A DNA stretch of 64,000 nucleotides from Telmatactis stephensoni (lineage: Eukaryota; Cnidaria; Anthozoa; Actiniaria; Isophelliidae), in NCBI GenBank assembly GCA_029948255.1, contig JALIZF010001511.1:124001-188000 (forward strand), given 5' to 3'. Position numbers and translations under genes: made by a program. Below, piece by piece: positions 34,487-44,469 of the stretch (position 1 is its first letter; each line of letters opens with the position of its first letter). The notes under the pieces are model-generated. The model did not search any database. It had not been told where the DNA came from and was given only the letters and a program-made list of their open reading frames with translations.

Positions 34487-35440
34487 ATGGGCGACAAGAA
34501 GCCAGTAGAAGCGAAAGGAGCAGAAGGCGGTCTTCCAAGTTCAAGTACAACAGAAGGACAGTCCGACATTGAGCAACTCGTAAACACGCTCTCGCAAGTT
34601 TTGAAGAAGAGCATCGTAGCCTCTAGTGAAAATGCTGAGGTAAAGAAAAACGTACGACCTCCCCGAGTTTATTCAGCGGGCCAAAGTTTTAAAACATGGC
34701 TTTCGCAATTCACACAATATGCGAAGCTGGTTCAAGTCAAAGAAAGTGATCGCCGAGCGTATTTACTAACGTTGCTGGACCAGCCGGCGTTCAAGGCAGT
34801 GGAACTTCTCAAACTACCGGAGTCTTTGTCATATAAGGATTTTACGGACAGACTTATACAGCGCTTCGATTCAGGGAAAACTAAAGAGGATTACAAGCTT
34901 CAACTTCGAGCGAGACGACAAAAGTCTGGAGAGGATTTTGAAATGTTCGCCGATAGCCTCGTCGACTTAGCTGAAAACGCTTATCCTGAAGCGGAATACG
35001 CTTTTAAGGAAGAGCTGGCCCGAGATCAATTCATTCAAGGTGTTATTGTGTCTGATGATATCAGAGAAAAGCTGTTCGTAAGTCAACCGACATCCATCGC
35101 TGAAGCTGTCCGTTTGGTACGTAGGTTGGAAAGCGCTCGGAAGGCATGTCAAGCTCAGAATCCTGTAGAGAAGAGAAAAACGGTGAACGCAGTCAATACG
35201 GTAGCAGAAGACAAAGTCACGACGGAATTACGGGAGCTTAAAGGTCTTGTGCTGGAAATGAATAAAAGAATCAAAGCTTTGGAAGAAAAGACAGAGGTGA
35301 AATCAACAAGTCCTAGACGTCGCGACGATGTGGAATGTTATGTCTGTCGGAACAAGGGCCATTTTGCACGTGAATGTAAAAATAACAAGCCTTCGGGAAA
35401 CGACTCTCGGGGTCTGTCGAGGCCCAGTCAGTCCCCGTGA
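34487..35440 (+). CDS. gag: Gag polyprotein of the gypsy element
   Basis: 317 codons from ATG 34487. The central part resembles a retrotransposon capsid: helices around FKTWLSQFTQYAKL, YLLTLLDQPAFKAVELL and FADSLVDLAENAYPE. A basic, coiled-coil-like stretch follows. The nucleocapsid has one CCHC zinc knuckle at residues 284-297 (CYVCRNKGHFAREC). Gag packages the element RNA into virus-like particles. It ends at TGA 35438-35440, and the pol frame overlaps its last 18 codons in -1. Complete and without defects. Confidence 0.93.
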   Translation: MGDKKPVEAKGAEGGLPSSSTTEGQSDIEQLVNTLSQVLKKSIVASSENAEVKKNVRPPRVYSAGQSFKTWLSQFTQYAKLVQVKESDRRAYLLTLLDQPAFKAVELLKLPESLSYKDFTDRLIQRFDSGKTKEDYKLQLRARRQKSGEDFEMFADSLVDLAENAYPEAEYAFKEELARDQFIQGVIVSDDIREKLFVSQPTSIAEAVRLVRRLESARKACQAQNPVEKRKTVNAVNTVAEDKVTTELRELKGLVLEMNKRIKALEEKTEVKSTSPRRRDDVECYVCRNKGHFARECKNNKPSGNDSRGLSRPSQSP

Positions 35441-38400
35441 ACAGCAAAGAGGCCTTGCAGGAAACTGTTAGTAGTAAAGGAGTAAGCACTCCAAATGATA
35501 ATTTTGTTGTAGCAGCTATGTCAGAGTCAGGAGTGTACATTACAGGAATTGTTAATCATCGTACAACTTGTGTATTACTGGACACGGGTGCAACTGTGTG
35601 TGTTATAAATGAGAACATGTGGAAGAAAAGTGGATTTACTTCTCAGTGGAAACCAGCAGATGGAACCTTAACTACAGCAAATGGTAACGAGCTTAAAGTT
35701 ACGGGAAGAGCTGATGTAAGATTTCGTCTGGGGAGATTTGATTGTGTTTGGCCAGTGATAATTGTGGCTGACTTGGCGTACGACTTCATTCTTGGCTCAG
35801 ATTTTTTCCACCATCATGGTTGCCAGATCAACTATGACACAGCAACATTTGTGGTGCGAGGTGAGGAAGTCCCTGTAAGGTATGTCAAGAAATTACCATC
35901 CATATGTAGAATTTATCTGTGCAATAAGGTGGAGATAGCACCTGGAACTGAGCAAATTGTGAGTGCAAAAGTAGAAGAGGGATATGAACAGAATATGGGT
36001 GCTCCTGGGATCCTGGAAGAATCAAAAGAATTGAGGGTAAACACTGAAGTGTCCATGGCCCGCTCTATTGTTATTCCCAGAAATGGTCAAACACCCATAC
36101 GCCTTGCCAACTTCACTGACAAAACACTTGCACTAAGTTCAGAAATTCCAGTTGCAGAGTACTATCCCCTTAGTCAAGTTTATGGGACAGTCACCTCTAG
36201 TGACCAGCACTTAAGGGAACAAACAAACTGTGCGACCATTGGTGTAAGTGAGGGGGGAAACAGCCCGCCAAGGGGAGAGAAGCTACAAACTCAGCTAGAA
36301 CTGGGTTGTGTGGGACTTTCTGAGACTGAAAAGACCAAGTTTATGTCACTTGTGGGGGAGTATGAAGACATCTTTGCATCTAGTAGTTCTGACCTGGGAA
36401 AAACAGATTTGATTGAGCATGACATCAACACCGGTGACAGCCTACCTGTAAAACAGCCACCCCGACGAATCCCCCCTCATCAAAGAGAAATAATTGATCA
36501 ACAGTTAGATGAACTCCTTGACCAGGACAGAATTGAACCATCTCAAAGTCCCTGGTCAAGTCCGGTTGTGTTAGCTCGTAAACAGGATGGCTCTTACCGC
36601 ATGTGCATTGATTATAGGCGACTTAACCAATGCACCAAAAAAGATGCCCTGCCTCTCCCCAGGACAGATGATGTGTTAGAGGCATTGGGTGGGGCGCAGT
36701 GGTTCACCTGCCTTGATCTAGCATCTGGCTACTGGCAGATGCAGGTAAAAGAGGAGGATAGGCCTAAGACTGCATTCTCTACTCATCGGGGTCAATTCCA
36801 ATGGAAGGTGCTACCTTTCGGGCTCACAAATGGCCCCGCAAGCTTCCAGCGTCTAATGAACTTGGCCCTAGATGGGCTCACTTGGACCCAATGTCTTGTG
36901 TATATTGATGATATTATCATCTGGTCATCAGATTTTGAAGAACATCTTGAACGCTTGCAGTCAGTTTTTGACAGAATTCGCTCAGCAGGCTTGAAACTCA
37001 AGCCTTCCAAATGCCAGTTTCTACAGAAGGAGGTCAAGTTCTTAGGACATGTGGTTTCATCCCAGGGGATCAAGACTGATTCTGACAAAGTGGCAGCTGT
37101 AAAGTGCTGGCCTACCCCAGTTGACATCAGAGAACTTCAGAGCTTTTTAGGTTTGGCAGGATACTACCGGCGCTTTATCCCCCACTTTGCTAGTGTTGCA
37201 GAGCCACTCTACCGTCTGTGCAGGAAAAATGCCGTATTCACCTGGGGTACCGAACAGCATTCAGCATTTGAGGAACTCAAGCGCTGTCTGGTTAGTGCTC
37301 CAGTGCTGGCCTACCCTAATTTCATGCCAAATGCGGGACCATTTATCTTGGATACAGATGCGAGCCAATCCTTAGGAATTGGGGCAGTTTTGTCACAGAT
37401 TCAAAATGATGGTACTGAAAGAGTAATAGCCTATGGTAGTAGGGCCCTCAATGAGCATGAAAGGAACTATTGTGCTACGCGATTAGAGCTCTTGGCGCTA
37501 GTTACCTATGTTGACCATTTTCGTTACTACCTCCTGGGACGAAAGTTCAGACTGAGGACTGACCATCATGCCCTGACTTGGCTGATGTCTTTTAAAGAGC
37601 CCCAGGGTCAGGTGGCTCGCTGGCTAGAGCGTCTCCAGCAGTACGACTATGGAATTGAACATCGACCTGGAAGACAACATGCCAATGCAGATGCCTTATC
37701 ACGTCGACCAAGACGTCATCATGGAGATTGCCCTTCCTGTGCCCCAAATTGCACACCTACAGTCTCTGCTGTAAAAACCTCCACAGCTGAAAGTCATGAT
37801 GGGACGTCCTGGACGCCTGATGTTCTCGAGAAGGCCCAGATGGAGGACCCTGACATTGGTCCAGTTCTTAAGGCACTACAACTTAACTGGATGAAGCCAG
37901 AGGCTAAGGCTTTGCAGTCTAAGAGCCGAGCCACAAGAGAAATCTGGGCGCAGTTTGAACTCTTACATTTACAAGAAGGAGTGCTGTATCGTCGGACAGA
38001 GGGAAAGGGTGACGAACTCAGAGTAGTCCTTCCAAACACCATGGTCGAGAAGGCATTGAAGCAAGTACATGATGGTCTGGCAGGTGCCCATCTTGGCCGT
38101 ATGAAAACTCTGCTGAAGATGAAAGCAAGGTTTTGGAAACCTGGACTGACCAAAGATGTTCACAGGTACTGTGACAGATGTTTAATTTGTGCTAAGTGTA
38201 AATCTCGACCCCACCCTAAAGCACCACTTCAGCCAATCCCATCTGGAAATCCAATGCAACGGGTGCATGTTGACATTGTGGGCCCGCTACCCAGATCTCG
38301 TAAAGGCAACCGTTACATTATGACAGTTCAGTGCAGCTTTACAAAGTGGGCTGAAGCTTACCCTATTTCAAATCAGAGAGCTTGCACCTGTGCTAGGGTC

Positions 38401-39771
38401 CTGGTAAAAGAATGGATATGCCGTTTTGGAGTACCGGATAGCCTGCACAGTGACCAGGGTCGAAATTTTGAATCTGAAGTTTTCAAGGAACTTTGCAGCA
38501 TGTTACACATTAACAAAACAAGAACAACTGCTTATCACCCTGAAGGGAATGGTCAGATCGAGAACTTGCACAAAACACTGAAAAGTATGTTGAAAGCCAG
38601 AGTGGATGATGAGCCAAAGTCTTGGGATGAACATTTGGACTATTGTATGATGGCCTATAGGAGTAGCATTCATACCTCCACTGGACATACACCTTTTGAG
38701 CTAATGTTTGGGAGAGAAATGAGAATACCACTAGACATCATGGTGGGTGGGGTGAGAGACAATAATTGTTCTTACAGCGAATTTGTGGCAAACTTGCAAG
38801 AAGATTTGGAGACTTCCTACAAAGATGTTAGAGAAAAATTGAATTTGGCCCAGCGTAGACAGAAGGACACCTATGACAAAGGCATAAAGGATACTACATT
38901 TCAATCTGGGGACTTAGTATTACGTTATACTCCCCAGTTAAAGGTTGGGGAAGCTAGTAAGTTCCATAGGCAGTGGGAAGGACCGTACGAAGTTGTAAAG
39001 AGACTGTCTGAAGTGACCTATCGTCTTCGAAAAATCGGGGTTCCATGCCGTCGATCTAAAGTGGTCCACTTCAACAACTTGAGACTGTACTTAAGGAAGC
39101 AGGAGAAAGCTGAGGAGAGCAAACAAGTCAGCAGAAAGCAGGGTGGGGCAACCGCCCCCACCCCATCCAAGGCTGGTAAGCAAGAGCCAAACTCAGATGG
39201 CGATCAAAGACTTGAGGACAGTGGAGATGAGTTTCCACTAGAACATGATAACTTTGGGTATATTCAGAGTGATAATCCTCTTAAGAAAGGGGATGAAAGT
39301 TTTGCTGGTAAAGAGCAAACGTCTGATGTCGAAAGTTGTGCTGGTGAAGAACAAGAGTCTGATGTCGAAAGTTGTGCTGGTGAAGAACAAGAGTCGGTCG
39401 AAAGTTGTGCTGGTGAAGAGCAAGAGTCTGATGTTCAAAGTTCTGCGGATGAGCAGCAACAGTCTGATGTTGAGGATGCTGAGAACTCTGATCTAGAAAA
39501 TGACACTGATGAGGAACAAGAGTCAGTGGCTTCTCAAAGACCAACACGAGTAAGGAGACCCCCCGACTGGTATGGAGAGTGGGTGGTCAATAGCCTACGA
39601 CGTAATGCAGACCATCAGGTCTCAGTTATGAACAATCACAAGGAAAGAAGAAGAGAGAAGTTGGAAAGACTGAGACCTAAGCTTTTAGGTAGTTTTGAAC
39701 ATATTAGAAAGGACGGAGACAACCAACCCTACTTGAAATCATGTTTACTTCATTTGTTTAAATTTGTTTAA
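35386..39771 (+). CDS. pol: Pol polyprotein of the gypsy element (PR-RT-RH-IN)
   Basis: No ATG is needed; translation is by -1 shift from gag. Numbering codon 35437 as 1: aspartic protease LLDTGATVCVIN (DTG 49-51), RT with YIDD at 489-492, and RNase H (LDTDAS near 639). The integrase has an HHCC finger (H878, H885, C912, C915) and a D946-D1006-E1042 triad (DX59DX35E), then a GPY/F-type end (WEGPYEVVKRL). No chromodomain follows. An acidic tail has short repeats of the type VESCAGEEQESD (about 1289-1340) and a basic end. It copies the RNA to DNA and inserts it. All catalytic residues are present and no stop occurs. Confidence 0.95.
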   Translation, partial: QAFGKRLSGSVEAQSVPVNSKEALQETVSSKGVSTPNDNFVVAAMSESGVYITGIVNHRTTCVLLDTGATVCVINENMWKKSGFTSQWKPADGTLTTANGNELKVTGRADVRFRLGRFDCVWPVIIVADLAYDFILGSDFFHHHGCQINYDTATFVVRGEEVPVRYVKKLPSICRIYLCNKVEIAPGTEQIVSAKVEEGYEQNMGAPGILEESKELRVNTEVSMARSIVIPRNGQTPIRLANFTDKTLALSSEIPVAEYYPLSQVYGTVTSSDQHLREQTNCATIGVSEGGNSPPRGEKLQTQLELGCVGLSETEKTKFMSLVGEYEDIFASSSSDLGKTDLIEHDINTGDSLPVKQPPRRIPPHQREIIDQQLDELLDQDRIEPSQSPWSSPVVLARKQDGSYRMCIDYRRLNQCTKKDALPLPRTDDVLEALGGAQWFTCLDLASGYWQMQVKEEDRPKTAFSTHRGQFQWKVLPFGLTNGPASFQRLMNLALDGLTWTQCLVYIDDIIIWSSDFEEHLERLQSVFDRIRSAGLKLKPSKCQFLQKEVKFLGHVVSSQGIKTDSDKVAAVKCWPTPVDIRELQSFLGLAGYYRRFIPHFASVAEPLYRLCRKNAVFTWGTEQHSAFEELKRCLVSAPVLAYPNFMPNAGPFILDTDASQSLGIGAVLSQIQNDGTERVIAYGSRALNEHERNYCATRLELLALVTYVDHFRYYLLGRKFRLRTDHHALTWLMSFKEPQGQVARWLERLQQYDYGIEHRPGRQHANADALSRRPRRHHGDCPSCAPNCTPTVSAVKTSTAESHDGTSWTPDVLEKAQMEDPDIGPVLKALQLNWMKPEAKALQSKSRATREIWAQFELLHLQEGVLYRRTEGKGDELRVVLPNTMVEKALKQVHDGLAGAHLGRMKTLLKMKARFWKPGLTKDVHRYCDRCLICAKCKSRPHPKAPLQPIPSGNPMQRVHVDIVGPLPRSRKGNRYIMTVQCSFTKWAEAYPISNQRACTCARVLVKEWICRFGVPDSLHSDQGRNFESEVFKELCSMLHINKTRTTAYHPEGNGQIENLHKTLKSMLKARVDDEPKSWDEHLDYCMMAYRSSIHTSTGHTPFELMFGREMRIPLDIMVGGVRDNNCSYSEFVANLQEDLETSYKDVREKLNLAQRRQKDTYDKGIKDTTFQSGDLVLRYTPQLKVGEASKFHRQWEGPYEVVKRLSEVTYRLRKIGVPCRRSKVVHFNNLRLYLRKQEKAEESKQVSRKQGGATAPTPSKAGKQEPNSDGDQRLEDSGDEFPLEHDNFGYIQSDNPLKKGDESFAGKEQTSDVESCAGEEQESDVESCAGEEQESVESCAGEEQESDVQSSADEQQQSDVEDAENSDLENDTDEEQESVASQRPTRVRRPPDWYGEWVVNSLRRNADHQVSVMNNHKERRREKLERLRPKLLGSFEHIRKDGDNQPYLKSCLLHLFKFV
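35395..35437 (+). promoter_or_regulatory. -1 ribosomal frameshift signal between gag and pol
   Basis: GGGAAAC (35395-35401) lies in the gag frame as G-GGA-AAC, the classic X-XXY-YYZ slippery form. Six bases on, CGGGGTCTG (35408-35416) can pair with CAGTCCCCG (35429-35437) across one T-T mismatch, leaving a 12-nt loop. The pol frame is -1 to gag and is open from 35386, just after its own TAA, so a slip here gives a Gag-Pol fusion. Confidence 0.85.
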
Positions 39772-39805
39772 GACTTTGTTTAACACATTAGTGAGACCCC
39801 TTTTT

Positions 39806-39817
39806 AGGGGGGGATGG
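39806..39817 (+). promoter_or_regulatory. Polypurine tract
   Basis: AGGGGGGGATGG lies directly before the 3' LTR, the position of the plus-strand primer. The G-run is unusual in this AT-rich region. Confidence 0.75.
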
Positions 39818-39966
39818 TGTAGTGAGTGGGATTCCTGCGTTTGTATAGTGAGTGGGATTCCTGTGTTACATGTAGCACGAGGTCGACACAGGTCGGCGAC
39901 ATGTTGTAGTTTTACGAGTAAAAGACCAAGTCAACCCATCTTTAGTGTTTGTTGTGATTCATTACA
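39818..39966 (+). repeat. 3' LTR
   Basis: 149 bp, identical by eye to the 5' LTR. Followed by the GTCA target duplication at 39967-39970. Confidence 0.95.
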
Positions 39967-40628
39967 GTCATACTGCCACAAACACCTGTAATAAAGAATG
40001 GAATTATTGACTTTTATGGTAATGAATCAGATTATTATATCAACATTTTGCAGCCCTTTCTAGCAACTACAATTACCTCATCCTGTAACCTGAGCACCTG
40101 TCCATCAGGTGATTAAGACTTACAAATCACATGGCATTGCACTTCGGTGTACTGACAACAACAGTACCTTTGTCAATTCACTTGATGAATGGCTTCATCC
40201 AAGAAAGAATCTTTGTCAAAGAAAATTTCAAAACAAACCCCGTTAGTGTTCCAAGTCAACCAGATGTAACATTAAACTGTGATGGTACCCAAACTGTATC
40301 ATGGCACTGTCCTGGATTTAGGACAAGTGCACCACGTTCATTTTCCTGTTTTAAGAAGTTTTTTATTTTTTCTGTTGATTTACTGAGTAGAAGAACTCAT
40401 CTTAACATTAAAGATCTACCAACTAGCATAACCTTAAATGGAAAGCTACTTAATCTACACAGTGCAACATTATGGAATGGTGGTCATTATATCTGTATGT
40501 TCAATTATGCAAATACCTGGTTTGTCTATGATGGACTTAAAGAACAAAGACAAATTAACTCTGGACTATCTGTGTTTAATGGTCAGCCAAAGGGCTTTTT
40601 ACTAAGCCACATTCTTTACACAGAATAA

Positions 40629-41445
40629 AGCAAAACAACAACAAAAGGCTTTAGTCACATCAGAATATTTAGCTGCAGTTAGCCATCATTCATGGTCAGT
40701 TTTAAGCTGATTAAATGTCCTGATGTGACAACAGTCAATCGAACATGACATTAAAGTACAACAAAACAATGGGATTAGATCAAAAACTTAAAGGGTTTTA
40801 ATTGACGTACTGATTTCTACAGCCTTCATTAGCAGCTGATTGCTTTATTAGTAACATTAATCAGAAGTGGAATGTAAACATGTGGGAACAAAGCAATCAC
40901 TAGATGAAGGCTTTAGAAATCAGCTAAAAAATTTTAATTTTTTTTTTTAAATTTTTACAGTTAAAACCCCTCTAAGTTTTTGATTATGTCTACCTCAATT
41001 CGCTGTCCATACAGTTATGTATTTAATTGATTGGAGCTACATGTACTGTATATTTTGGAGCCCCCTTTATTTTCAAAAGCTAATAACTCAGTCACTAAAT
41101 AGTAACTCAGTCACTGTATAACTATTTTACAGCCAAAGTATATTTTCATATTACTTTTGTTGTTATTGATGTGACAGTTATATAATTTGTTTGATTGAAA
41201 TCAATTTTGTACAATAATGCTATTTGCAAATCTAAATTACCTTATGCATATGATTATCACTCAGCAAGGTTAGTAGTAAAATATCTTGTTTTACATCAAG
41301 ATTATCAAAGTAGTAAAACTTGATTCATAAATTTCTCCTTTCATTGTAAAAGCAAAGATATTTGAAATAACACAATATCATCGCAGTAAAAAAGCTGTTC
41401 CTCTAGAAAATGTTCTCCCTTTTTCTTTTCTAAAATTGCACATAA
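40629..41445. other. Intergenic space between converging genes; one foldback
   Basis: No ORF. TGATTTCTACAGCCTTCAT (about 40810) and ATGAAGGCTTTAGAAATCA (about 40905) are near-inverse, with GATTGCTTT/AAAGCAATC inside them. They form a foldback of about 140 bp (about 40799-40943). The rest is AT-rich. Confidence 0.55.
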
Positions 41446-42966
41446 TTATTTACAAAGAACTTCTTGGAAATTAACCAAAGCACAGGCAACTACCACCATT
41501 TGAGTTGCTAATGGTGAAATAGATAATGGAATAGTTCTCCCTATCAACCTGATTTGTTTCAAGCGCTGATTAAACCGCTCGATATGTACCCTTGCTTTTG
41601 CAATTTTTCGCGTTGAAAGTTCCTCAGCTGCACTTAAGCTGTTTCTACCATTTAAGAAAGCAGGGATCTTGATATGTGCTTGCAGAGGATTCACAAGGTC
41701 TTGTACTGTGAATCCCCTGTCCACAAGAAGAATGTCATTGGGCTCAATATGCTTCATTATCCCACTCTCCTCAAAAATTTGGACATCTGATATATCTCCT
41801 TCGAATAAGTCTGAGACAAAACAACATCCACCATTTGGGGTGACTGCTATCAGGCATTTAAAAGTATTGGCATGTTTGTATGAAGAATAAGTGTTACCTT
41901 GTTGGGCAAAGTTTCTAGAGGTCTCCACTCTGAATTCAGTACAATCAACGCTACTTCTGACATTCCTCATAGTTTTGAAAACTTTTGGTAGGAATTTCTG
42001 TAGGATTTCCTTCGAGGGAAACATAGCTTTCTCCATTTGTCGAAAAATTTTGTACATCAGCTGAATATATGTGGTAAAAATGTCCCTTATTGAGGTTTCC
42101 TTGATTTTCTTTCCAGGACAACTTAACAGTATTGCAAGGGTTTTGATTGTAAAACCTTTTTTGAGTCGTAAAAGGCAAATGAACAGTTTCTCTTTAGAAG
42201 ACCATTCAGGCAGTTTACATGACACCTTCGATAGTTTCTTCCCATTGCAACTCCAGTACGTTAACTTATCCAAAGGACAAATGTCGTTTAAAAACTCATA
42301 TAGAACGTCGAACTGGGGACTTGTGAGACCAGTAAAATGCTTCATTTGTTGTGAATCTTTTCCAATAACTTCATATGAAAGGTTGCTGACAATTCTCGAG
42401 TCGGTATTTTTCGTAGACATTTTATGTTCGTTCTTTAGAATCATGGTTTCGATCTTTGATGCTAGCTCTATCTTACTGCAACGTGTCTGAGTACTTTTAT
42501 CATTAGTCATTTCAATCACTTCTATTTCCTCGTGGATATCATTGTGAAAATGGTTTTCTTCCTTTTCAATTGAATCTTCATGAAGCTCAAGTTTAGCTTT
42601 CTTTTCATCAATCAGCTTGATCCTCTGTTTTCGCGGCTTTCTCTTTCAGCGTAATCGCTCTTCAATTTCCTTTCTCGATAAATTGGCCTTCAGAGGATCT
42701 GGAAATTCCTTTGTTGGCCCCATTTCACCTGGCCAGTGTAAGGCACAAATGTAAGTGTTTCTAGTAATCTTGTTCACGGTGAAATGTTCACGTGAGCAGG
42801 CATTAATCCATCGTCGACAACGTTCAATATCTTGCGATGGTTTTGGAAACGGTATAAATATCTTTTTCCCAGTTTTTGCCATTTCTTTTAGTGACTTTGG
42901 TAGATTTTCGGGATATCTCGAATCGCTAGAACATTTTCCCCAGCAGCAATGCTTTGTGCTGACCAT
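41446..42966 (-). pseudogene. THAP/DDE transposase, ISL2EU/Harbinger-type, one nonsense codon
   Basis: A single frame of about 506 codons from ATG 42966 is broken only by TGA at 42648-42646, where a CGA-to-TGA change would explain it. The N-terminus is a THAP finger ([25 protein letters not shown]). A charged coiled-coil linker follows. Numbering from codon 42519: a helix-turn-helix region about 105-150 ([18 protein letters not shown]) and a DDE_4 domain with D192 (VDCTEF), D267 (ILLVDRG) and E314 ([13 protein letters not shown]). It cuts and pastes the element by recognising its ends. It converges on the SWIM-YqaJ gene, as in the 13-19 kb pair. Much better preserved than that copy. Confidence 0.85.
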
Positions 42967-43429
42967 TTTTAACTAGAATTATTTAGATTACTTGTCTCCT
43001 CTACTCTCCTTCGCTGTCCGCCATCTTGGATGTTTGTCTGAATCTTGCAGGGGGTCGTCAAATTACATATCTATTTTTAGAACTGACGCGCAGCGCTATT
43101 GTGAGACCCATTCCACAATCTTTATGTCTAATTTTCTGCTATACAAACCCTTTACTTTACCCCACTAGGGTTTATAATTTCCTTTATTTGGAGTGAGGAT
43201 GTTGTTACTAAGTTGATACTAATCACATTAAAAGGATTCGAATTATTTGTATGGCTTTTATGATCATGAAGCAATTGTGGACAAGATGTCCATATCTACT
43301 CTGTAAAATCTGTACTGGAGTACTTGACTCATGGCTAATGTCACTTTGAAGGGCAATGACATTGACATTATTTCCCTAAATGATGTTTTCACTCAAACAC
43401 ATCTTTGCTGGATCCTTCCTACTGGTAGA
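42967..43429. other. 5' flank of the transposase
   Basis: The minus strand has CCAAGATGGCGGAC near 43020, a YY1-like motif about 60 bp before the ATG that may be part of the promoter. No terminal inverted repeat could be matched by eye. Confidence 0.35.
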
Positions 43430-43806
43430 TAACGGAAACAAGAGTAGGATTCATACTTAGTGCTCCACATCTTGAGAAAATATTACATCCATTATACTTT
43501 GCATACCAATGAACATGGGTTATTCTCTGCGACTGGTTACTTTGGTTCTCAATGACATCATGCATCATAAACTCCCTAGTGACAGCTGCTTGCTCAGATC
43601 CATCCACTGACTTTGCAATGACCAAGGAAGCAGTGCCATCTGCTTTGTTAGAATAATAGTAGTTCCCAGCATACAAGCATTTAAAGGAATAGTAAAAATT
43701 TGATGCACGTCTGATTGCATCATTGAATATAATGACTGGTACATTTCTTTTAGGGTGTTGTTTGGAAAACGAAGACCATACAAATAACACTTTGATCGAA
43801 CTTTCA
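43430..43806 (-). CDS. Unrecognised exon, possible gene fragment
   Basis: After a strong acceptor (ATTTTTTTTAG, at about 43807) an open frame gives PKRNVPVIIFNDAIRRASNF, YYSFKCLYAGNYYYSNKADG and HDVIENQ, ending at 43419. A second frame, SKCYLYGLRFPNNTLKEM, overlaps it and also looks protein-like at its start, so a frameshift near 43740 is possible. No domain is recognised. It could be a host exon or an element fragment. Confidence 0.35.
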
Positions 43807-43868
43807 ATCCTAAAAAAAATATTCAGTTTTAATATAATAAGTTTCAGAACCATATTCATAAGTTTCAT

Positions 43869-44267
43869 ATTTACCTTAGAAATACATCTTCAGTAGTTAT
43901 TTTTAAATTTAAGTACTTTTCCATTGATTATCTACAATTTTTCTGAGCTCTGTCAACATAAAAGCGTGCCAGTTTGGCAACCATTTTGTTCCAGCCTCGT
44001 TTTCAAGATATAAATTGAGTTGCTTAGCAACAACGTAAAGAGCGCGCGCAATCTCGTATATCTTTCCGTTTTTCCGTTTCCTTTTGCACTTTTCAGTTGG
44101 ATTTCAATCTGTTTACTGTGTTTGAGTCAGTAATAATGTTATTTATGGAGGGAAGCCACATTAAGGTAAATTAATTTAAAATACATAATATATTTGTAAT
44201 CGTTTTCATCTTAATTTGCTGGTTTCTTCTTAAGGAAATAAATGTAAAATGTATTTTCTATTGTTAT
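43869..44267. other. No gene recognised
   Basis: AT-rich. It probably includes the left non-coding end of the DIRS element, but no terminal repeat was matched. Confidence 0.4.
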
Positions 44268-44469
44268 GTGATTGAATTCATTCAAGGTTCATTAAGAAGG
44301 TTCTTAATTGGAGTCCCTGGAGAAATTGTAATTGTTTTATGCAGGTATTTAAGGAGATGCTTTATTCAGGTTCGTTCTCACACTCTCGCAGTCCATTTGC
44401 TGACGTCTTCACTATTCCCGCCCACCCTCCCCGTCGATTGCAATTTTGTCTTTGTATACCTGCTTCATG

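Larger units (their letters stand above)
34312..39966 (+). mobile_element. Complete Ty3/gypsy LTR retrotransposon, 5.66 kb, very young
   Basis: Two 149-bp LTRs (34312-34460, 39818-39966) appear identical base for base. Each starts TGTAGTG and ends ATTACA, and the element is flanked by the 4-bp duplication GTCA (34308-34311, 39967-39970). It holds gag, a -1 frameshift site, pol (protease, RT, RNase H, integrase) and a polypurine tract, with no premature stop. Domain order PR-RT-RH-IN defines the Ty3/gypsy group; no envelope gene is present. It interrupts the host-element gene between its Cys and His boxes. Identical LTRs imply a recent insertion. Confidence 0.95.
32343..40628 (+). pseudogene. 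SWIM-YqaJ nuclease with 27-aa repeats and a USP-like domain, split by a retrotransposon
   Basis: The sequence continues in frame from the Kolobok part. A SWIM finger (CTPCKASELGRCSHVVAV, about 32400-32460) comes first. After a 1-nt shift near 32533, a YqaJ-type nuclease follows (32617-33540): RWLRITASTC, YGLDSEADATNKY, ACSPDGLI, GLLEIKSLK (E-K) and YYYQIQSQLL. A second shift near 33560 leads into five 27-residue repeats and then into SGIDLANTCPIDNWLMILQAL, whose NTCPIDN resembles a USP Cys box (Cys codon 34167-34169). The gypsy element (34312-39966) interrupts here. Beyond it, after two more shifts (about 40110, 40240), come TLWNGGHYICMFNY and WFVYDGLKE, like a USP His box (His codon 40485-40487), ending at 40628 with AATAAA overlapping the stop. 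Protease assignment is by motif only. Confidence 0.6.
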
